Origin: Sphingobacterium corticibacter
GTDB lineage: Bacteria; Bacteroidota; Bacteroidia; Sphingobacteriales; Sphingobacteriaceae
NCBI RefSeq assembly: GCF_003076635.1
Contig: NZ_QDKG01000002.1
Span: 1-64,000 of the forward strand
Reading direction: 5' to 3'
DNA length: 64,000 bases
The notes under the pieces were generated by a model, which saw only the letters and a program-made list of their open reading frames with translations, did no database searches and was not told the origin of the DNA. Positions 44,621 through 53,736 of the stretch are shown here, in pieces. Position numbers and translations under genes: made by a program. The number at the start of each line of letters is the position of its first letter. Position 1 is the first letter of the stretch.

Positions 44621-46096
44621 TTAGTACTTTGCTGGCGTACCGGCTGCCGGAATACTATTTTTGATGAAGGTGCGGATATCCGCATTCCCTTGTTCCAAAT
44701 CGGGTTTGCGTAAGTACATCATATGCCCACTGCGATATCCTTTGAAAGACATGCGGTCTTGCAGACGACCCGATGGATCCATTTGCCACATCGTATATTT
44801 CGCGTTGAAATAATCACATGCTCCATCATAATAGCCCGATTGCACCATTAGATGCAGAAAAGGATTTTGCGCCATGGCTTGTCGCAAGTTTTCGCCCGTA
44901 CGATCATTGCTGCGATCCCAAGGATATACCGATCCAAACATATTGTATTTTACGTCGGTAGCAAAGTTGAGTTCATTGCGCATGTAGTGGTTGATGGCTG
45001 GCGTAAAGGCATGCAACCAAGCGGTGAGTTCGGCATTGAAATCTGGTCGATCGCCACCATCTTTACGATCTATTCCTCGATAGCGGGAATCAAGACGACC
45101 TACAGTGTATCCGCTATCGCGTAATAATTCTTTCCAAAAAAGATTGGTGCTTACATCGAGGTTATTTTGCAGAATCACCTGTTCTGGAAGACCCGAATAG
45201 CGCGCCATTTTCGTAGCGGCAGCTTGCCGCTGATCCGAGGTCAATAAACCACCTTTTGCCAAGGTCGGCAACAATTCATTCATCGCAAAAGCTTCTACTT
45301 CTGGCAACAATTCTTCCAAATCCCGACGTTGCAGATCGGCTGGTAATTTCTGATGATACCAGGCCGTCGCTGCATAATACGGTAAGCGCAAAGCCATATC
45401 TACCGGCCCGCCGCGTTCGATGCCGAGCGTAGTCGGTGATACGAGTACCACACCATTCAGATACATCCAATGAGAACTTTGTAACTCCAGAGCCAAACCT
45501 GAAACACGGGTAGTGCCGTAGCTTTCGCCAATCAGGTATTTCGGAGAATTCCAGCGATTGCGACGCGTCACAAAGGTATTGATCCATGAAGCCAAATATT
45601 TGACATCAGCATTCACACCGAAAAACGTATTGGTATTGACGTCTTTGTCTAAGATGCGGGAATAGCCGGTATTGACGGGATTGATAAATACAATATCAGC
45701 AATGTCTAGAATGGAATAGGGATTTTTACCGATGCCGTACGGCTGAACAGGATAACCTTCGTCATCAATGTTTAATAAGGCTGGCCCAGTATACGCAATC
45801 TCCATCCATACGGAAGCAGAACCCGGTCCGCCATTAAATGAAATCACTAAAGGGCGGTTTTCTTTGGCTACGCCATCGCGTTCGTAATAGGTATAATCGA
45901 GTGTTGCAATGGCATCACCCTTCTCATTCCACACCGGTTGCGTACCTTTGTGTGCGGTGTATTTGATAGCTTGCCCAAGAATCGTGGTGCTATGTTTAGT
46001 AGTGATAATAGAGTCCGCCGGAATGGCTATTTGCGCCAAAGAGGATAAAGCTACGAAGCAAGTCAAGAATAGCGTAGCAGGAAAGTATCGTTTCAT
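44621..46096 (-). CDS. S10-family serine carboxypeptidase
   Basis: A 491-residue secreted enzyme with a signal peptide (TLFLTCFVALSSLAQ). Catalytic residues: the Ser of IGESYGTTR near 192, the Asp of DGACDYFN near 414, and the His of YRSGHMMYL near 460; the oxyanion loop FNGGPGSASV is near 92. S10 enzymes remove C-terminal residues of peptides in acidic to neutral media, here probably periplasmic. No neighbour suggests a specific substrate. Confidence 0.92.
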   Translation of the reverse strand: MKRYFPATLFLTCFVALSSLAQIAIPADSIITTKHSTTILGQAIKYTAHKGTQPVWNEKGDAIATLDYTYYERDGVAKENRPLVISFNGGPGSASVWMEIAYTGPALLNIDDEGYPVQPYGIGKNPYSILDIADIVFINPVNTGYSRILDKDVNTNTFFGVNADVKYLASWINTFVTRRNRWNSPKYLIGESYGTTRVSGLALELQSSHWMYLNGVVLVSPTTLGIERGGPVDMALRLPYYAATAWYHQKLPADLQRRDLEELLPEVEAFAMNELLPTLAKGGLLTSDQRQAAATKMARYSGLPEQVILQNNLDVSTNLFWKELLRDSGYTVGRLDSRYRGIDRKDGGDRPDFNAELTAWLHAFTPAINHYMRNELNFATDVKYNMFGSVYPWDRSNDRTGENLRQAMAQNPFLHLMVQSGYYDGACDYFNAKYTMWQMDPSGRLQDRMSFKGYRSGHMMYLRKPDLEQGNADIRTFIKNSIPAAGTPAKY

Positions 46097-46171
46097 AAGA
46101 TTATGTTAATCGGAATTATCGTTAATAATCCCAATTTACTAAAATCCTAGGTGCTTGCCGCTATGTTGTAA

Positions 46172-46633
46172 TTATATTACAAAGGCTTTTGCATGCCAGC
46201 TTTGTTGAAACGGCACTTCCCACTGGTCTGGAAACTCTTCTCCAGAAGCTAATAGATTGTTGAAAACGATGGTATTTGAAGCTATTTCGCCTGCTTTGAC
46301 CAGTTGCGCAAACTCATTGCGCGAGACCAATTGTACTACACCCGCTGCATCGCGGTACGCCACCATTAAACGATCAAACAAGCCAATGTTGAGCTCTTGC
46401 TCGAGCTTTTTCAATAGATGTACCGATTTATCGACCGAGCAACCGGTAGTACTAGCGACAGATTCGTCGACTTCTAACACAATAAAGAGATGGTGATAAA
46501 TGTGCGCTTTACCTGCTAGCTGATCGCCGTGCGCTGTCCAGCCCGCTACGAATTGCTGTAAAACAGAAAGAGCTTTAGCTTCTTCGGCCTCGGTGAAGAA
46601 CCGATTGGCCTGATAAATCCATACTTTTTTCAT
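46172..46633 (-). CDS. conserved small protein, unknown function
   Basis: A 153-residue cytosolic protein. It opens KKVWIYQANRFFTEAEEAKA, holds FVAGWTAHGDQL, then FIVLEVDESVASTTGCSVDK. These are marks of a conserved Bacteroidota family; it is sometimes labelled an ABC transporter ATPase, but there is no Walker A or signature motif. Function unknown. The GTG at 46636 is followed directly by the ATG used here. Confidence 0.75.
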   Translation of the reverse strand: MKKVWIYQANRFFTEAEEAKALSVLQQFVAGWTAHGDQLAGKAHIYHHLFIVLEVDESVASTTGCSVDKSVHLLKKLEQELNIGLFDRLMVAYRDAAGVVQLVSRNEFAQLVKAGEIASNTIVFNNLLASGEEFPDQWEVPFQQSWHAKAFVI

Positions 46634-46708
46634 CACCTACTATTTTTAATTTATCCAATAAGATAACAAGGTTTCTTTAGCAACAGCTTTTAAGCGGCCA
46701 CCATAAGC

Positions 46709-47251
46709 TTAGTGCGTGTAGTACGGCGAGATCATCAAATAGACAATCACACCTGTAACTGCCACGTACAACCACATGGGATACGTGATTCTCGCCAAAC
46801 GTTTGTGCCGCTGATATGCTCCAGCTATCCCGCGTACAAAGGTAAACAGTACAAATGGAATGATGATAATGGATAGTAGAATATGACTAATTAGGATAAA
46901 AAAGTACACTAATCGGATAAAACCTTCGCCGCCATACGGCGTAGAAACCGACGTCATGTGATAGGCCACGTACATCACCAAGAATAATGAGGAGCACACC
47001 ATGCAAACCTTGATTAGGTTTTCGTGCAATTTGGCATTACCTTTTTTAATAGCTGATACCGCCCACACCAATAACACGGCCGTTAGGCCATTGATGCTAG
47101 CATAGATCGGCGGCAGAAAGCTCAAAGGCTTCACATCGTAACCCAGCTTTTGTAAATTGACCCCAAATAATACCGCTACCGCAATCGGTATCACGATAGA
47201 TAAGGTCCAGATAATGCCCTTATACTTTTTCTCTTCCGCAGTCATTGCCAT
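46709..47251 (-). CDS. DUF420 membrane protein (CtaM-like)
   Basis: A 180-residue protein with five membrane helices (about residues 12-30, 45-64, 80-100, 110-135, 152-174). Conserved histidines lie in KLHENLIK, YVAYHMTS and ILISHILLSI. DUF420 proteins close to caa3 clusters are thought to help assemble the oxidase, CtaM-like. Last gene of the respiratory cluster, 6 bases behind the SCO-like gene. Confidence 0.85.
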   Translation of the reverse strand: MAMTAEEKKYKGIIWTLSIVIPIAVAVLFGVNLQKLGYDVKPLSFLPPIYASINGLTAVLLVWAVSAIKKGNAKLHENLIKVCMVCSSLFLVMYVAYHMTSVSTPYGGEGFIRLVYFFILISHILLSIIIIPFVLFTFVRGIAGAYQRHKRLARITYPMWLYVAVTGVIVYLMISPYYTH

Positions 47252-47257
47252 AATAAC

Positions 47258-47980
47258 CTAATTTCTTTCTACCCGAACCGGGTTATCTCTTATTTCTTCT
47301 ACTAGTTGCAGTTTAATTTCATCTTCTAGCCTTTTCAGCTCTGCATGCTGACTCAAGGGATAGAAGCCGCGAATGCGGTGTTTGCCATCAATGAGGATGA
47401 TTTGGTCATCGATCATATATCTGGTAGAATCTTGTGGATCTCGACTAGCATTGAGCAACATTTGCTCACGCGCATAGGTCAACATATCTACGGAAGGATT
47501 TCCAACTATATGCCATTTACGACGATCCAGATCACCAAAGCGATTGGCCATCTTCGCCAAAATAGGTACACTATCTCTCGGATCTACCGTAATAGAAAAC
47601 AGATGCACACTGGCCTTGCTCGCAAACTTGGTAGCCAAATGATCCATATAATCCAACGCAATATCGGAAAAGGAAGAATCGGCACTATAAATTAAATGCG
47701 CTACGCTGATAATAGAATCGTTGCCCATCCAAGCCACGGGACGACCATCCCAATTGGTCAACGGCAAAGGATCTAATTGATGAAATATCGTATCAGGTCG
47801 TTCTCTTCCCATAACGCGACGCATCTCGCCAGACAAAGATTTATCTCCGTAAATAGGCAATTTGACGTACTCATGGCGACCCAAGTTCTCCATCAATAAA
47901 TACAAAAATCCTGGCACAAAGAGTACTATGGCCAGGATTATAATTTTTGAAAACTTCATTGGACGAATGACTGGATTCAT
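47258..47980 (-). CDS. SCO-like protein without cysteines
   Basis: A 240-residue membrane-anchored protein (helix about residues 11-29) with a thioredoxin-like SCO1 layout: LPLTNWDGRPVAWMG, then VAHLIYSADSSFSDI where SCO proteins have the CxxxC copper site, SITVDPRDSVPIL, and IDDQIILIDGKHRIRGFY where the usual copper His would stand. The 240 residues contain no Cys, so the copper-transfer chemistry of SCO is absent. It may serve as a scaffold for CuA assembly or be decaying. It lies in the oxidase cluster between subunit IV and DUF420. Confidence 0.78.
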   Translation of the reverse strand: MNPVIRPMKFSKIIILAIVLFVPGFLYLLMENLGRHEYVKLPIYGDKSLSGEMRRVMGRERPDTIFHQLDPLPLTNWDGRPVAWMGNDSIISVAHLIYSADSSFSDIALDYMDHLATKFASKASVHLFSITVDPRDSVPILAKMANRFGDLDRRKWHIVGNPSVDMLTYAREQMLLNASRDPQDSTRYMIDDQIILIDGKHRIRGFYPLSQHAELKRLEDEIKLQLVEEIRDNPVRVERN

Positions 47981-47997
47981 CTATGTATATCGTTCTA

Positions 47998-48372
47998 TTA
48001 ATTGTTCGGATAAACCGGATGCGATTGTAGCGCTCCCGAAAGGTAGCTACCTTCTACCAGCATCAGCACAATAAAATAGGCGATGAATATAAAGACAATG
48101 GTGCTACATACAATGAAACTCGATTTCTCGAACTTCAAGTGCATAAAGAAAGCCACAATATAGTATGCTTTCACTAAGGTTAGCATAATATAAATGATAT
48201 TAACCAACATGCCCTTCTGCAAAATCTGCCAGTGGTGTACAAAACCAAGGGCGATTAAAAACTCTAGTGCCGTCAGTGCCAGCAAGACAAAGAATACGGA
48301 CCAGATTTGCTTAGCTCCCATGCCTTCATGGTGCTCGTCGTGCGCTGCTGCTGTATGATCGTGATTAGACAT
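47998..48372 (-). CDS. cytochrome c oxidase subunit IV family protein
   Basis: A 124-residue protein with three membrane helices: IWSVFFVLLALTALEFLIAL, VNIIYIMLTLVKAYYIVAFF and STIVFIFIAYFIVLMLVE. The conserved FMHLKFE after the second helix is typical of bacterial subunit IV proteins (COX4_pro). It has a His-rich N-terminus (HDHTAAAHDEHHE) that may bind metal. Fourth subunit of the caa3-type oxidase. Confidence 0.9.
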   Translation of the reverse strand: MSNHDHTAAAHDEHHEGMGAKQIWSVFFVLLALTALEFLIALGFVHHWQILQKGMLVNIIYIMLTLVKAYYIVAFFMHLKFEKSSFIVCSTIVFIFIAYFIVLMLVEGSYLSGALQSHPVYPNN

Positions 48373-48408
48373 CGTATATGTTGTATTACAGGATAATTAT
48401 TAAATAAA

Positions 48409-49149
48409 TCAGATAAGGTAGAAGAACGTAAATACGAATACCCATACCAAATCCACAAAGTGCCAGTACAAACCTACTTTTTCTACCATCAAATACGTAC
48501 CACGACGCTCGAACGTATTGTTCAACGTCATACAAAGGATGATGATATTAAGTAAGATACCAATCGATACGTGAAAACCGTGGAAACCAGTGATCGTAAA
48601 GAATAAGTTAGAGAACTGCAAAGCAGCGGTATAAGAAATCTCTCCGGTGAAGTACGGTTTCAAGGCTTCTACAATAGCTGTCTCGCCTTCCAATCCTGTT
48701 GCTGGGTTGCGACCAAACCAGAAACCTTCATGGTGTAAGTGAGTCCACTCAATAGCCTGACATCCTACGAACATCAAACCACCTAAAATCGTCCACAACA
48801 TCCATTTGATAACGGCAGCACGATCATTGCGATGACCCGCATCTACGGCTAATACCATCGTAACGGATGACATAATCAAAATAAAGGTCATGATACCGAC
48901 AAATACCAATGGCTGTCCACTTTCGGCAATACCTGGGATAGATTGAAACACTTTATCAGGATCGATCCAAGTCGCATTAGCGAACTTCTGAGCGCCATAA
49001 TAAATTAAGAACGCAGAAAAGGTGAACGCATCAGATACTAAGAAAAACCACATCATGATCTTTCCGTATTCCAAGTTCCACGGTGATTTACCACCACTCC
49101 AAGGTCCGTCTTTAACCTTATCCAATTGCGATACAGTCGTTGTACTCAT
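48409..49149 (-). CDS. ctaE: cytochrome c oxidase subunit III
   Basis: A 246-residue membrane protein of six to seven helices. Subunit III signatures: WFFLVSDAFTFSAFLIYY, WTHLHHEGF, NLFFTITGFHGFHVSIGIL and YWHFVDLVWVFVFTFFYL. It supports stability and proton uptake at subunit I. It is preceded by a second, shorter subunit-III gene (49159). Confidence 0.93.
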   Translation of the reverse strand: MSTTTVSQLDKVKDGPWSGGKSPWNLEYGKIMMWFFLVSDAFTFSAFLIYYGAQKFANATWIDPDKVFQSIPGIAESGQPLVFVGIMTFILIMSSVTMVLAVDAGHRNDRAAVIKWMLWTILGGLMFVGCQAIEWTHLHHEGFWFGRNPATGLEGETAIVEALKPYFTGEISYTAALQFSNLFFTITGFHGFHVSIGILLNIIILCMTLNNTFERRGTYLMVEKVGLYWHFVDLVWVFVFTFFYLI

Positions 49150-49158
49150 TGTTTAGTT

Positions 49159-49743
49159 TTATTGATTCAAAAGTAAGAAAACATAAATATAAATCCATAA
49201 TAGATCCAGAAAATGCCAAAAAATAGTGGCTATTTCCATTCTAAATTGGTTTTTATCTGTAGAGATCGGTCTTGCTGCCCCCATGTAGCAGCGTAACAAA
49301 ACGATCAATCCGGCTATGATATGCATCAAGTGTAACCACGTAAACACATATATAAATGACTGCGAAGCATTGGGATTCTGAAAATAAATGCCCCGATCAA
49401 TTAATGTAGACCATGCATTGATCTGCGATACAAAGAAGACGATGCCTAAGGCAATCGTGATCAGTAACATTAATTTCTGACGACCAAGTTGCCCGGCTTT
49501 TGCCGCCGTGTAGGCTAAGTGCATCGCAGCACTACTCAACACGATCGCTACGGTACTATAAATAAATGCGTAAGGCAATATCGTTTTGATCCCTTTATCG
49601 ATACCACTAGCGGTGTACACAATGAAACCGCTTGACAGCGCGGCAAACATCATGAACATACCAATCATGCCTAGCCAAAGGTTGAACTTCTTGGCTTTGC
49701 GAGATTGTACTAATTGCTCATTGCTATCCATCATCTTATCCAT
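49159..49743 (-). CDS. cytochrome c oxidase subunit III-like protein (second copy)
   Basis: A 194-residue, five-helix subunit-III homologue. The last part (FTWLHLMHIIAGLIVLLRCY, then IFWHFLDLLWIYIYVFLLL) carries the conserved His pair. The N-terminal helices differ from the longer subunit III next to it. Bacteroidota clusters often carry both. It starts 6 bases before the farnesyltransferase gene stop upstream. Confidence 0.88.
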   Translation of the reverse strand: MDKMMDSNEQLVQSRKAKKFNLWLGMIGMFMMFAALSSGFIVYTASGIDKGIKTILPYAFIYSTVAIVLSSAAMHLAYTAAKAGQLGRQKLMLLITIALGIVFFVSQINAWSTLIDRGIYFQNPNASQSFIYVFTWLHLMHIIAGLIVLLRCYMGAARPISTDKNQFRMEIATIFWHFLDLLWIYIYVFLLLNQ

Positions 49744-49749
49744 TCCTCG

Positions 49750-50658
49750 TTAAAAGGGTATAAAATCTAATAATAATGCGATCTGTAAGATCGGTAAATA
49801 TGCGAAAGACGTAAACATAATCTTACGCGCGGTACTATCTTGTGGCGATTGTATATGTTGGTATCCATACCAAGTGAACAACAATCCGCCCAACAAAGCG
49901 ATGATGGTAAAAATCCATCCGCCAAAACCATAATACATCGGTAGAAAACCTACCGGAATCATGGCAATACAAGATAAGAATAGCAACCAAGCTGACGCCT
50001 TATCTTTTCGTGTGGTGGGCAATAAACGAAATCCCGCTCTTTTGTAGTCCTCATCCGCTACCCAAGCGATCGCCCAGAAATGGGGAAACTGCCAGACAAA
50101 CTGAATCATAAAAAGAACTAAGGGCGTAATGACTACTGCTGCCTCACTTACTGCACTATAGGCTAAACCAAATCCGGATGCCTCAAATGCTGCATAATAA
50201 CCGATTAACGGCGGTAAAGCGCCTGGAAAAGCTCCCACAAAAACCGCGATGGGCGACTTCTGCTTGAGCGGCGTATACACAAATGCGTATAAGAAGATGG
50301 AAAACACAGACAGTAAACCTGCTATAAAATTCAACTCCACTAACACCAACGTACCGGTAATACCCATGAATACGCTTAATACCAAGGCCTGACCATTGGT
50401 CATCCTTCCTGAAGGCAACGGACGATCTTTTGTACGCTCCATCAGCTTATCCAAATCCTTCTCAATGATTTCATTGAAGCCATTTGCTGCACCAGTCACT
50501 AAAAAGCCACCTAAGGTCAGCAAGAGCCAATTCGTCCAGATGATGTCTCCTCCTTGTTGAACAGCACCAATCAAAAACGATATCGAGGCCGAAAACACAA
50601 CGGTTAACGTTAACCTCAACTTGACAAGCTTATTAAAATCCGAAATAAACGTCCCCAT
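49750..50658 (-). CDS. ctaB: protoheme IX farnesyltransferase (heme O synthase)
   Basis: A 302-residue UbiA-type membrane enzyme that attaches a farnesyl group to heme b to give heme O. Motifs: NGFNEIIEKDLDKLMERTKD (first Asp-rich region, DxxxDxxxxRTxxRPLPSG) and a second Asp-rich segment WVADEDYKRAGF; nine helices. Works with CtaA to make heme A for the oxidase. Confidence 0.95.
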   Translation of the reverse strand: MGTFISDFNKLVKLRLTLTVVFSASISFLIGAVQQGGDIIWTNWLLLTLGGFLVTGAANGFNEIIEKDLDKLMERTKDRPLPSGRMTNGQALVLSVFMGITGTLVLVELNFIAGLLSVFSIFLYAFVYTPLKQKSPIAVFVGAFPGALPPLIGYYAAFEASGFGLAYSAVSEAAVVITPLVLFMIQFVWQFPHFWAIAWVADEDYKRAGFRLLPTTRKDKASAWLLFLSCIAMIPVGFLPMYYGFGGWIFTIIALLGGLLFTWYGYQHIQSPQDSTARKIMFTSFAYLPILQIALLLDFIPF

Positions 50659-50714
50659 GGATCATCATCAAATTAATTCGCCGCAAAAATACCTTAATAC
50701 ATGTAATACACACG

Positions 50715-51758
50715 TCATACTTTTGCTTTCGTCATCAACAACATCAAGTAGTACTGAGCTCCGAAAAACAAGCTCGCTACCACCAAATGCGTTGTCTGCA
50801 TATACGGCGGTAAAGCAAACCGAGCAAGGATAATACCTGAACCCATTTGTACAACCGCCAATATTATTACGATCAAAGCATACTTGCTTTGAATACTTTC
50901 TTTGTTAAACCTGTTTTTGATCATCCAACACATGACCAAGGTCAATCCAAAAGTGATATACCCGAGAATGCGGTGATAATCATACGAGGCACCAATCGCC
51001 TCTATCCATCCGCTACGCGGAATATCTTGTCCACGCAATACATCCACCAATTCGCGAACCTCTGTACCCATGATGATTTGTATAAACAAAACCAACAATG
51101 AAGACGCGGCCAGCCATTTAATACCAACAGATGATTGGTTGACCAGCAAACTCTTATTGCGTTTGGTGGTGGCCAAATAGAAGGTGTAAATAGCAATTGC
51201 CAGTATCACTAATGCCAGCACCATGTGAATGGTAATAATCCAAGGCATTAAGTTGGTAGATACCACAATAGAACCTAGCCAAGCTTGAATAACAACAACA
51301 AAAAGATTAAGAACGCTCCATATGGTGATGGCAGGAATACTTTTCTTATACTGAAAGGAGAAATATGCCGTCGCCAACAAACAGAATCCAACGATAACAC
51401 CTACCAGACGATTAATATACTCCGTCCAAGTCTTGGCCGCATTGAATTCTTCGTGCACTAAGATAGAAGGATCAGTACGGATTTGTTCCGCTTCTTTCTG
51501 AAAACCAAAACGCTGTACTATCTTGGCAAAACGCTCGTTTTTCTTTTGTCTTCCCTCGACATATTGCTGCTCATACCCTTCTGGTAATTGCGATATATCG
51601 GTTGGCGGAATCACACGATTGAAACATTTTGGCCAATCCGGACAACCCATTCCTGAGCCCGTGCTTCTGACAATACCACCGGCCGCAATCACCAAAAACA
51701 AAAAGATTATTGTAATCCTATTGGCAATGACAAATCGTTTTTCAGTGGCAGGATACAT
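50715..51758 (-). CDS. ctaA: heme A synthase
   Basis: A 347-residue membrane enzyme (Cox15/CtaA) of eight helices that oxidises the C8 methyl of heme O. Marks: GGIVRSTGSGMGCPDWPKCF with the paired Cys, EYINRLVGVIVGF (conserved His replaced by Asn-Arg context typical of the family), HMVLALVILAIAIY, and DYHRILGYITFGLTL. The frame starts TTG at 51770; ATG 51758 is used. A stem-loop stands between it and ctaD. Confidence 0.93.
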   Translation of the reverse strand: MYPATEKRFVIANRITIIFLFLVIAAGGIVRSTGSGMGCPDWPKCFNRVIPPTDISQLPEGYEQQYVEGRQKKNERFAKIVQRFGFQKEAEQIRTDPSILVHEEFNAAKTWTEYINRLVGVIVGFCLLATAYFSFQYKKSIPAITIWSVLNLFVVVIQAWLGSIVVSTNLMPWIITIHMVLALVILAIAIYTFYLATTKRNKSLLVNQSSVGIKWLAASSLLVLFIQIIMGTEVRELVDVLRGQDIPRSGWIEAIGASYDYHRILGYITFGLTLVMCWMIKNRFNKESIQSKYALIVIILAVVQMGSGIILARFALPPYMQTTHLVVASLFFGAQYYLMLLMTKAKV

Positions 51759-51783
51759 GGGTAGATGCAATCAATACAATTAA

Positions 51784-51817
51784 TTTAGCCTGAAGGCAAG
51801 TATGACTTCAGGCTAAA
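51784..51817. terminator. hairpin between ctaD and ctaA
   Basis: TTTAGCCTGAAG (51784-51795) pairs perfectly with CTTCAGGCTAAA (51806-51817) around a ten-base loop. There is no strong U-tract on the reverse strand, so it may be a partial terminator or a processing/stability site that splits the respiratory transcript. Confidence 0.6.
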
Positions 51818-51823
51818 CAAATA

Positions 51824-53710
51824 TTAATGAAATGTTACGTCTTCGCGGTCATTCTCCTTATTCCAAGCTTTCTGTATGCGGATAGCTTCTTCGTCTCCTT
51901 CGAAATCATGCAAATGATTCGAACTCATCGTTTGTGAATACGGAATATGTTGAGGAATGAAATCTTCGTCGTGACCTGGCTTAGAGTAATCGTATGGCCA
52001 ACGGTGTACTTCAGGAATCTCTCCTGGCCAGTTACCGTGGAAATGCTCTACTGGTGTAGTCCACTCCAAAGTATTCGAATTCCAAGGATTCTGAGGAGCA
52101 CGTTTACCTAACCAAATCGATGAAAAGAAGTTCCACAAGAAGGCTACTTGCGCTAATGCAGAGATGATCGCTGCCCAAGTGACCAAGATATTGACAGACA
52201 CCCATTTTTCCATGAATGGAAAATCAGTAAAAGAGTAATAACGACGTGGAACACCATCGATACCCATAAAGTGCATCGGGAAGAATACTAGGTAAGCACC
52301 GATAAACGTCATCCAGAAGTGTAAGTAACCCAATCGCTCGTCCATCATACGGCCAAACATTTTAGGATACCAGTGGTACACACCACAAAGCATTCCGAAG
52401 ATCGAAGCAGAACCCATTACCAAGTGGAAGTGAGCTACTACGAAATAGGTATCGTGCAAGTTGATATCTAATGCCGCATTACCTAAGAAGATACCGGTAA
52501 CACCACCAGACACGAAGAAGGAAACCATACCAATGGCAAACATCATCGCTGGCGTAAAGCGGATATTACCGCGCCACAATGTCGCGATGTAGTTGAAAGC
52601 CTTTACTGCTGATGGCACCGCAATGATCAACGTCGTGATCATAAACACACCACCTAAGAATGGACTCATACCTGTTACAAACATATGGTGACCCCATACG
52701 ATAAAGGAAAGTACCGTAATACCTACTAATGAATAAACCATCGCGTGGTAACCAAAGATTGGTTTACGTGCATTGGTTGAGATCACTTCCGAAGTCAAAC
52801 CTAAAGCTGGCATAACTACGATATATACCTCTGGGTGACCTAAGAACCAGAATAAGTGTTGGAACAAGATCGGAGAACCACCTTCATTCGGTAGGATCTG
52901 ACCACCTACTACTAAATCAGATAAGTAGAAAGAGGTACCAGCCGATCTATCAAAAATCAATAAGACCACGGCAGAAACCAAAACTGGGAACGAAAGCAAA
53001 CCAACGATAGCAGTTAAGAAGAATGCCCAGATAGTCAAAGGCATTTTCCAAAGATCCATCCCTTTTGTACGCATGTTCAAGATTGTACTCACATAGTTAG
53101 TACCACCTAATACTTGTGAAGCAATGAATAGCACCATACTCGCTAACCACAAAGTCATCCCCAAACCTGAACCTGCGATAGCAGTTGGCACGGCCGACAA
53201 TGGTGGATAGATCGTCCAACCAGCAGAAGCTGGGCCAGACTCAATGAAGAATGATGCAATCATGATGATACAAGCTACAAAGAAGAACCAGTATGAAAGC
53301 ATGTTCATCAATGGAGACGCCATATCGCGCGCTCCGATTTGATAAGGAATCAATAAGTTACTAAATGTACCTGATAATCCGGCTGTCAATACAAAGAACA
53401 CCATCATCGTACCGTGAATAGTCACTAATGACAAGAAGAACTCTGGTTTAATACGACCTCCCTCAGCCCATTTTCCTAAGAAAACTTCTAAGATTGGAAA
53501 TTCAGCATCTGGCCACGCAATTTGGATACGGAACAAGATGGATAAAACCATAGCAAATACGGCCATGATAATACCTGTGATCAAGAATTGCTTCGCGATC
53601 ATCTTGTGATCCTGGCTAAATACATATTTAGTCAGGAATGTCTCATGATGGTGGTGATGATCGTGAGAATCGTGATCTGCTGCGCCGTGCGATATAACTG
53701 TAGTTGACAT
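51824..53710 (-). CDS. ctaD: cytochrome c oxidase subunit I
   Basis: A 628-residue heme-copper oxidase core with 12 main helices. Heme and CuB ligands: TIHGTMMVFFVLTAG, WFLGHPEVYIVVMPALG, WGHHMFVTGM and HDTYFVVAHFHLVMG. The PEVY proton-channel segment and the His-Tyr neighbourhood match A-type oxidases. His-rich N-terminus (HDHHHHHETF). Reduces O2 to water and pumps protons. Confidence 0.97.
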   Translation of the reverse strand: MSTTVISHGAADHDSHDHHHHHETFLTKYVFSQDHKMIAKQFLITGIIMAVFAMVLSILFRIQIAWPDAEFPILEVFLGKWAEGGRIKPEFFLSLVTIHGTMMVFFVLTAGLSGTFSNLLIPYQIGARDMASPLMNMLSYWFFFVACIIMIASFFIESGPASAGWTIYPPLSAVPTAIAGSGLGMTLWLASMVLFIASQVLGGTNYVSTILNMRTKGMDLWKMPLTIWAFFLTAIVGLLSFPVLVSAVVLLIFDRSAGTSFYLSDLVVGGQILPNEGGSPILFQHLFWFLGHPEVYIVVMPALGLTSEVISTNARKPIFGYHAMVYSLVGITVLSFIVWGHHMFVTGMSPFLGGVFMITTLIIAVPSAVKAFNYIATLWRGNIRFTPAMMFAIGMVSFFVSGGVTGIFLGNAALDINLHDTYFVVAHFHLVMGSASIFGMLCGVYHWYPKMFGRMMDERLGYLHFWMTFIGAYLVFFPMHFMGIDGVPRRYYSFTDFPFMEKWVSVNILVTWAAIISALAQVAFLWNFFSSIWLGKRAPQNPWNSNTLEWTTPVEHFHGNWPGEIPEVHRWPYDYSKPGHDEDFIPQHIPYSQTMSSNHLHDFEGDEEAIRIQKAWNKENDREDVTFH

Positions 53711-53736
53711 ATCTAAAATTAAAACTCTTTAAAAAA

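Noticed and set aside
46172..46633. ABC transporter ATPase label for the small protein
   Set aside because: No Walker A, Walker B or signature motif is present.
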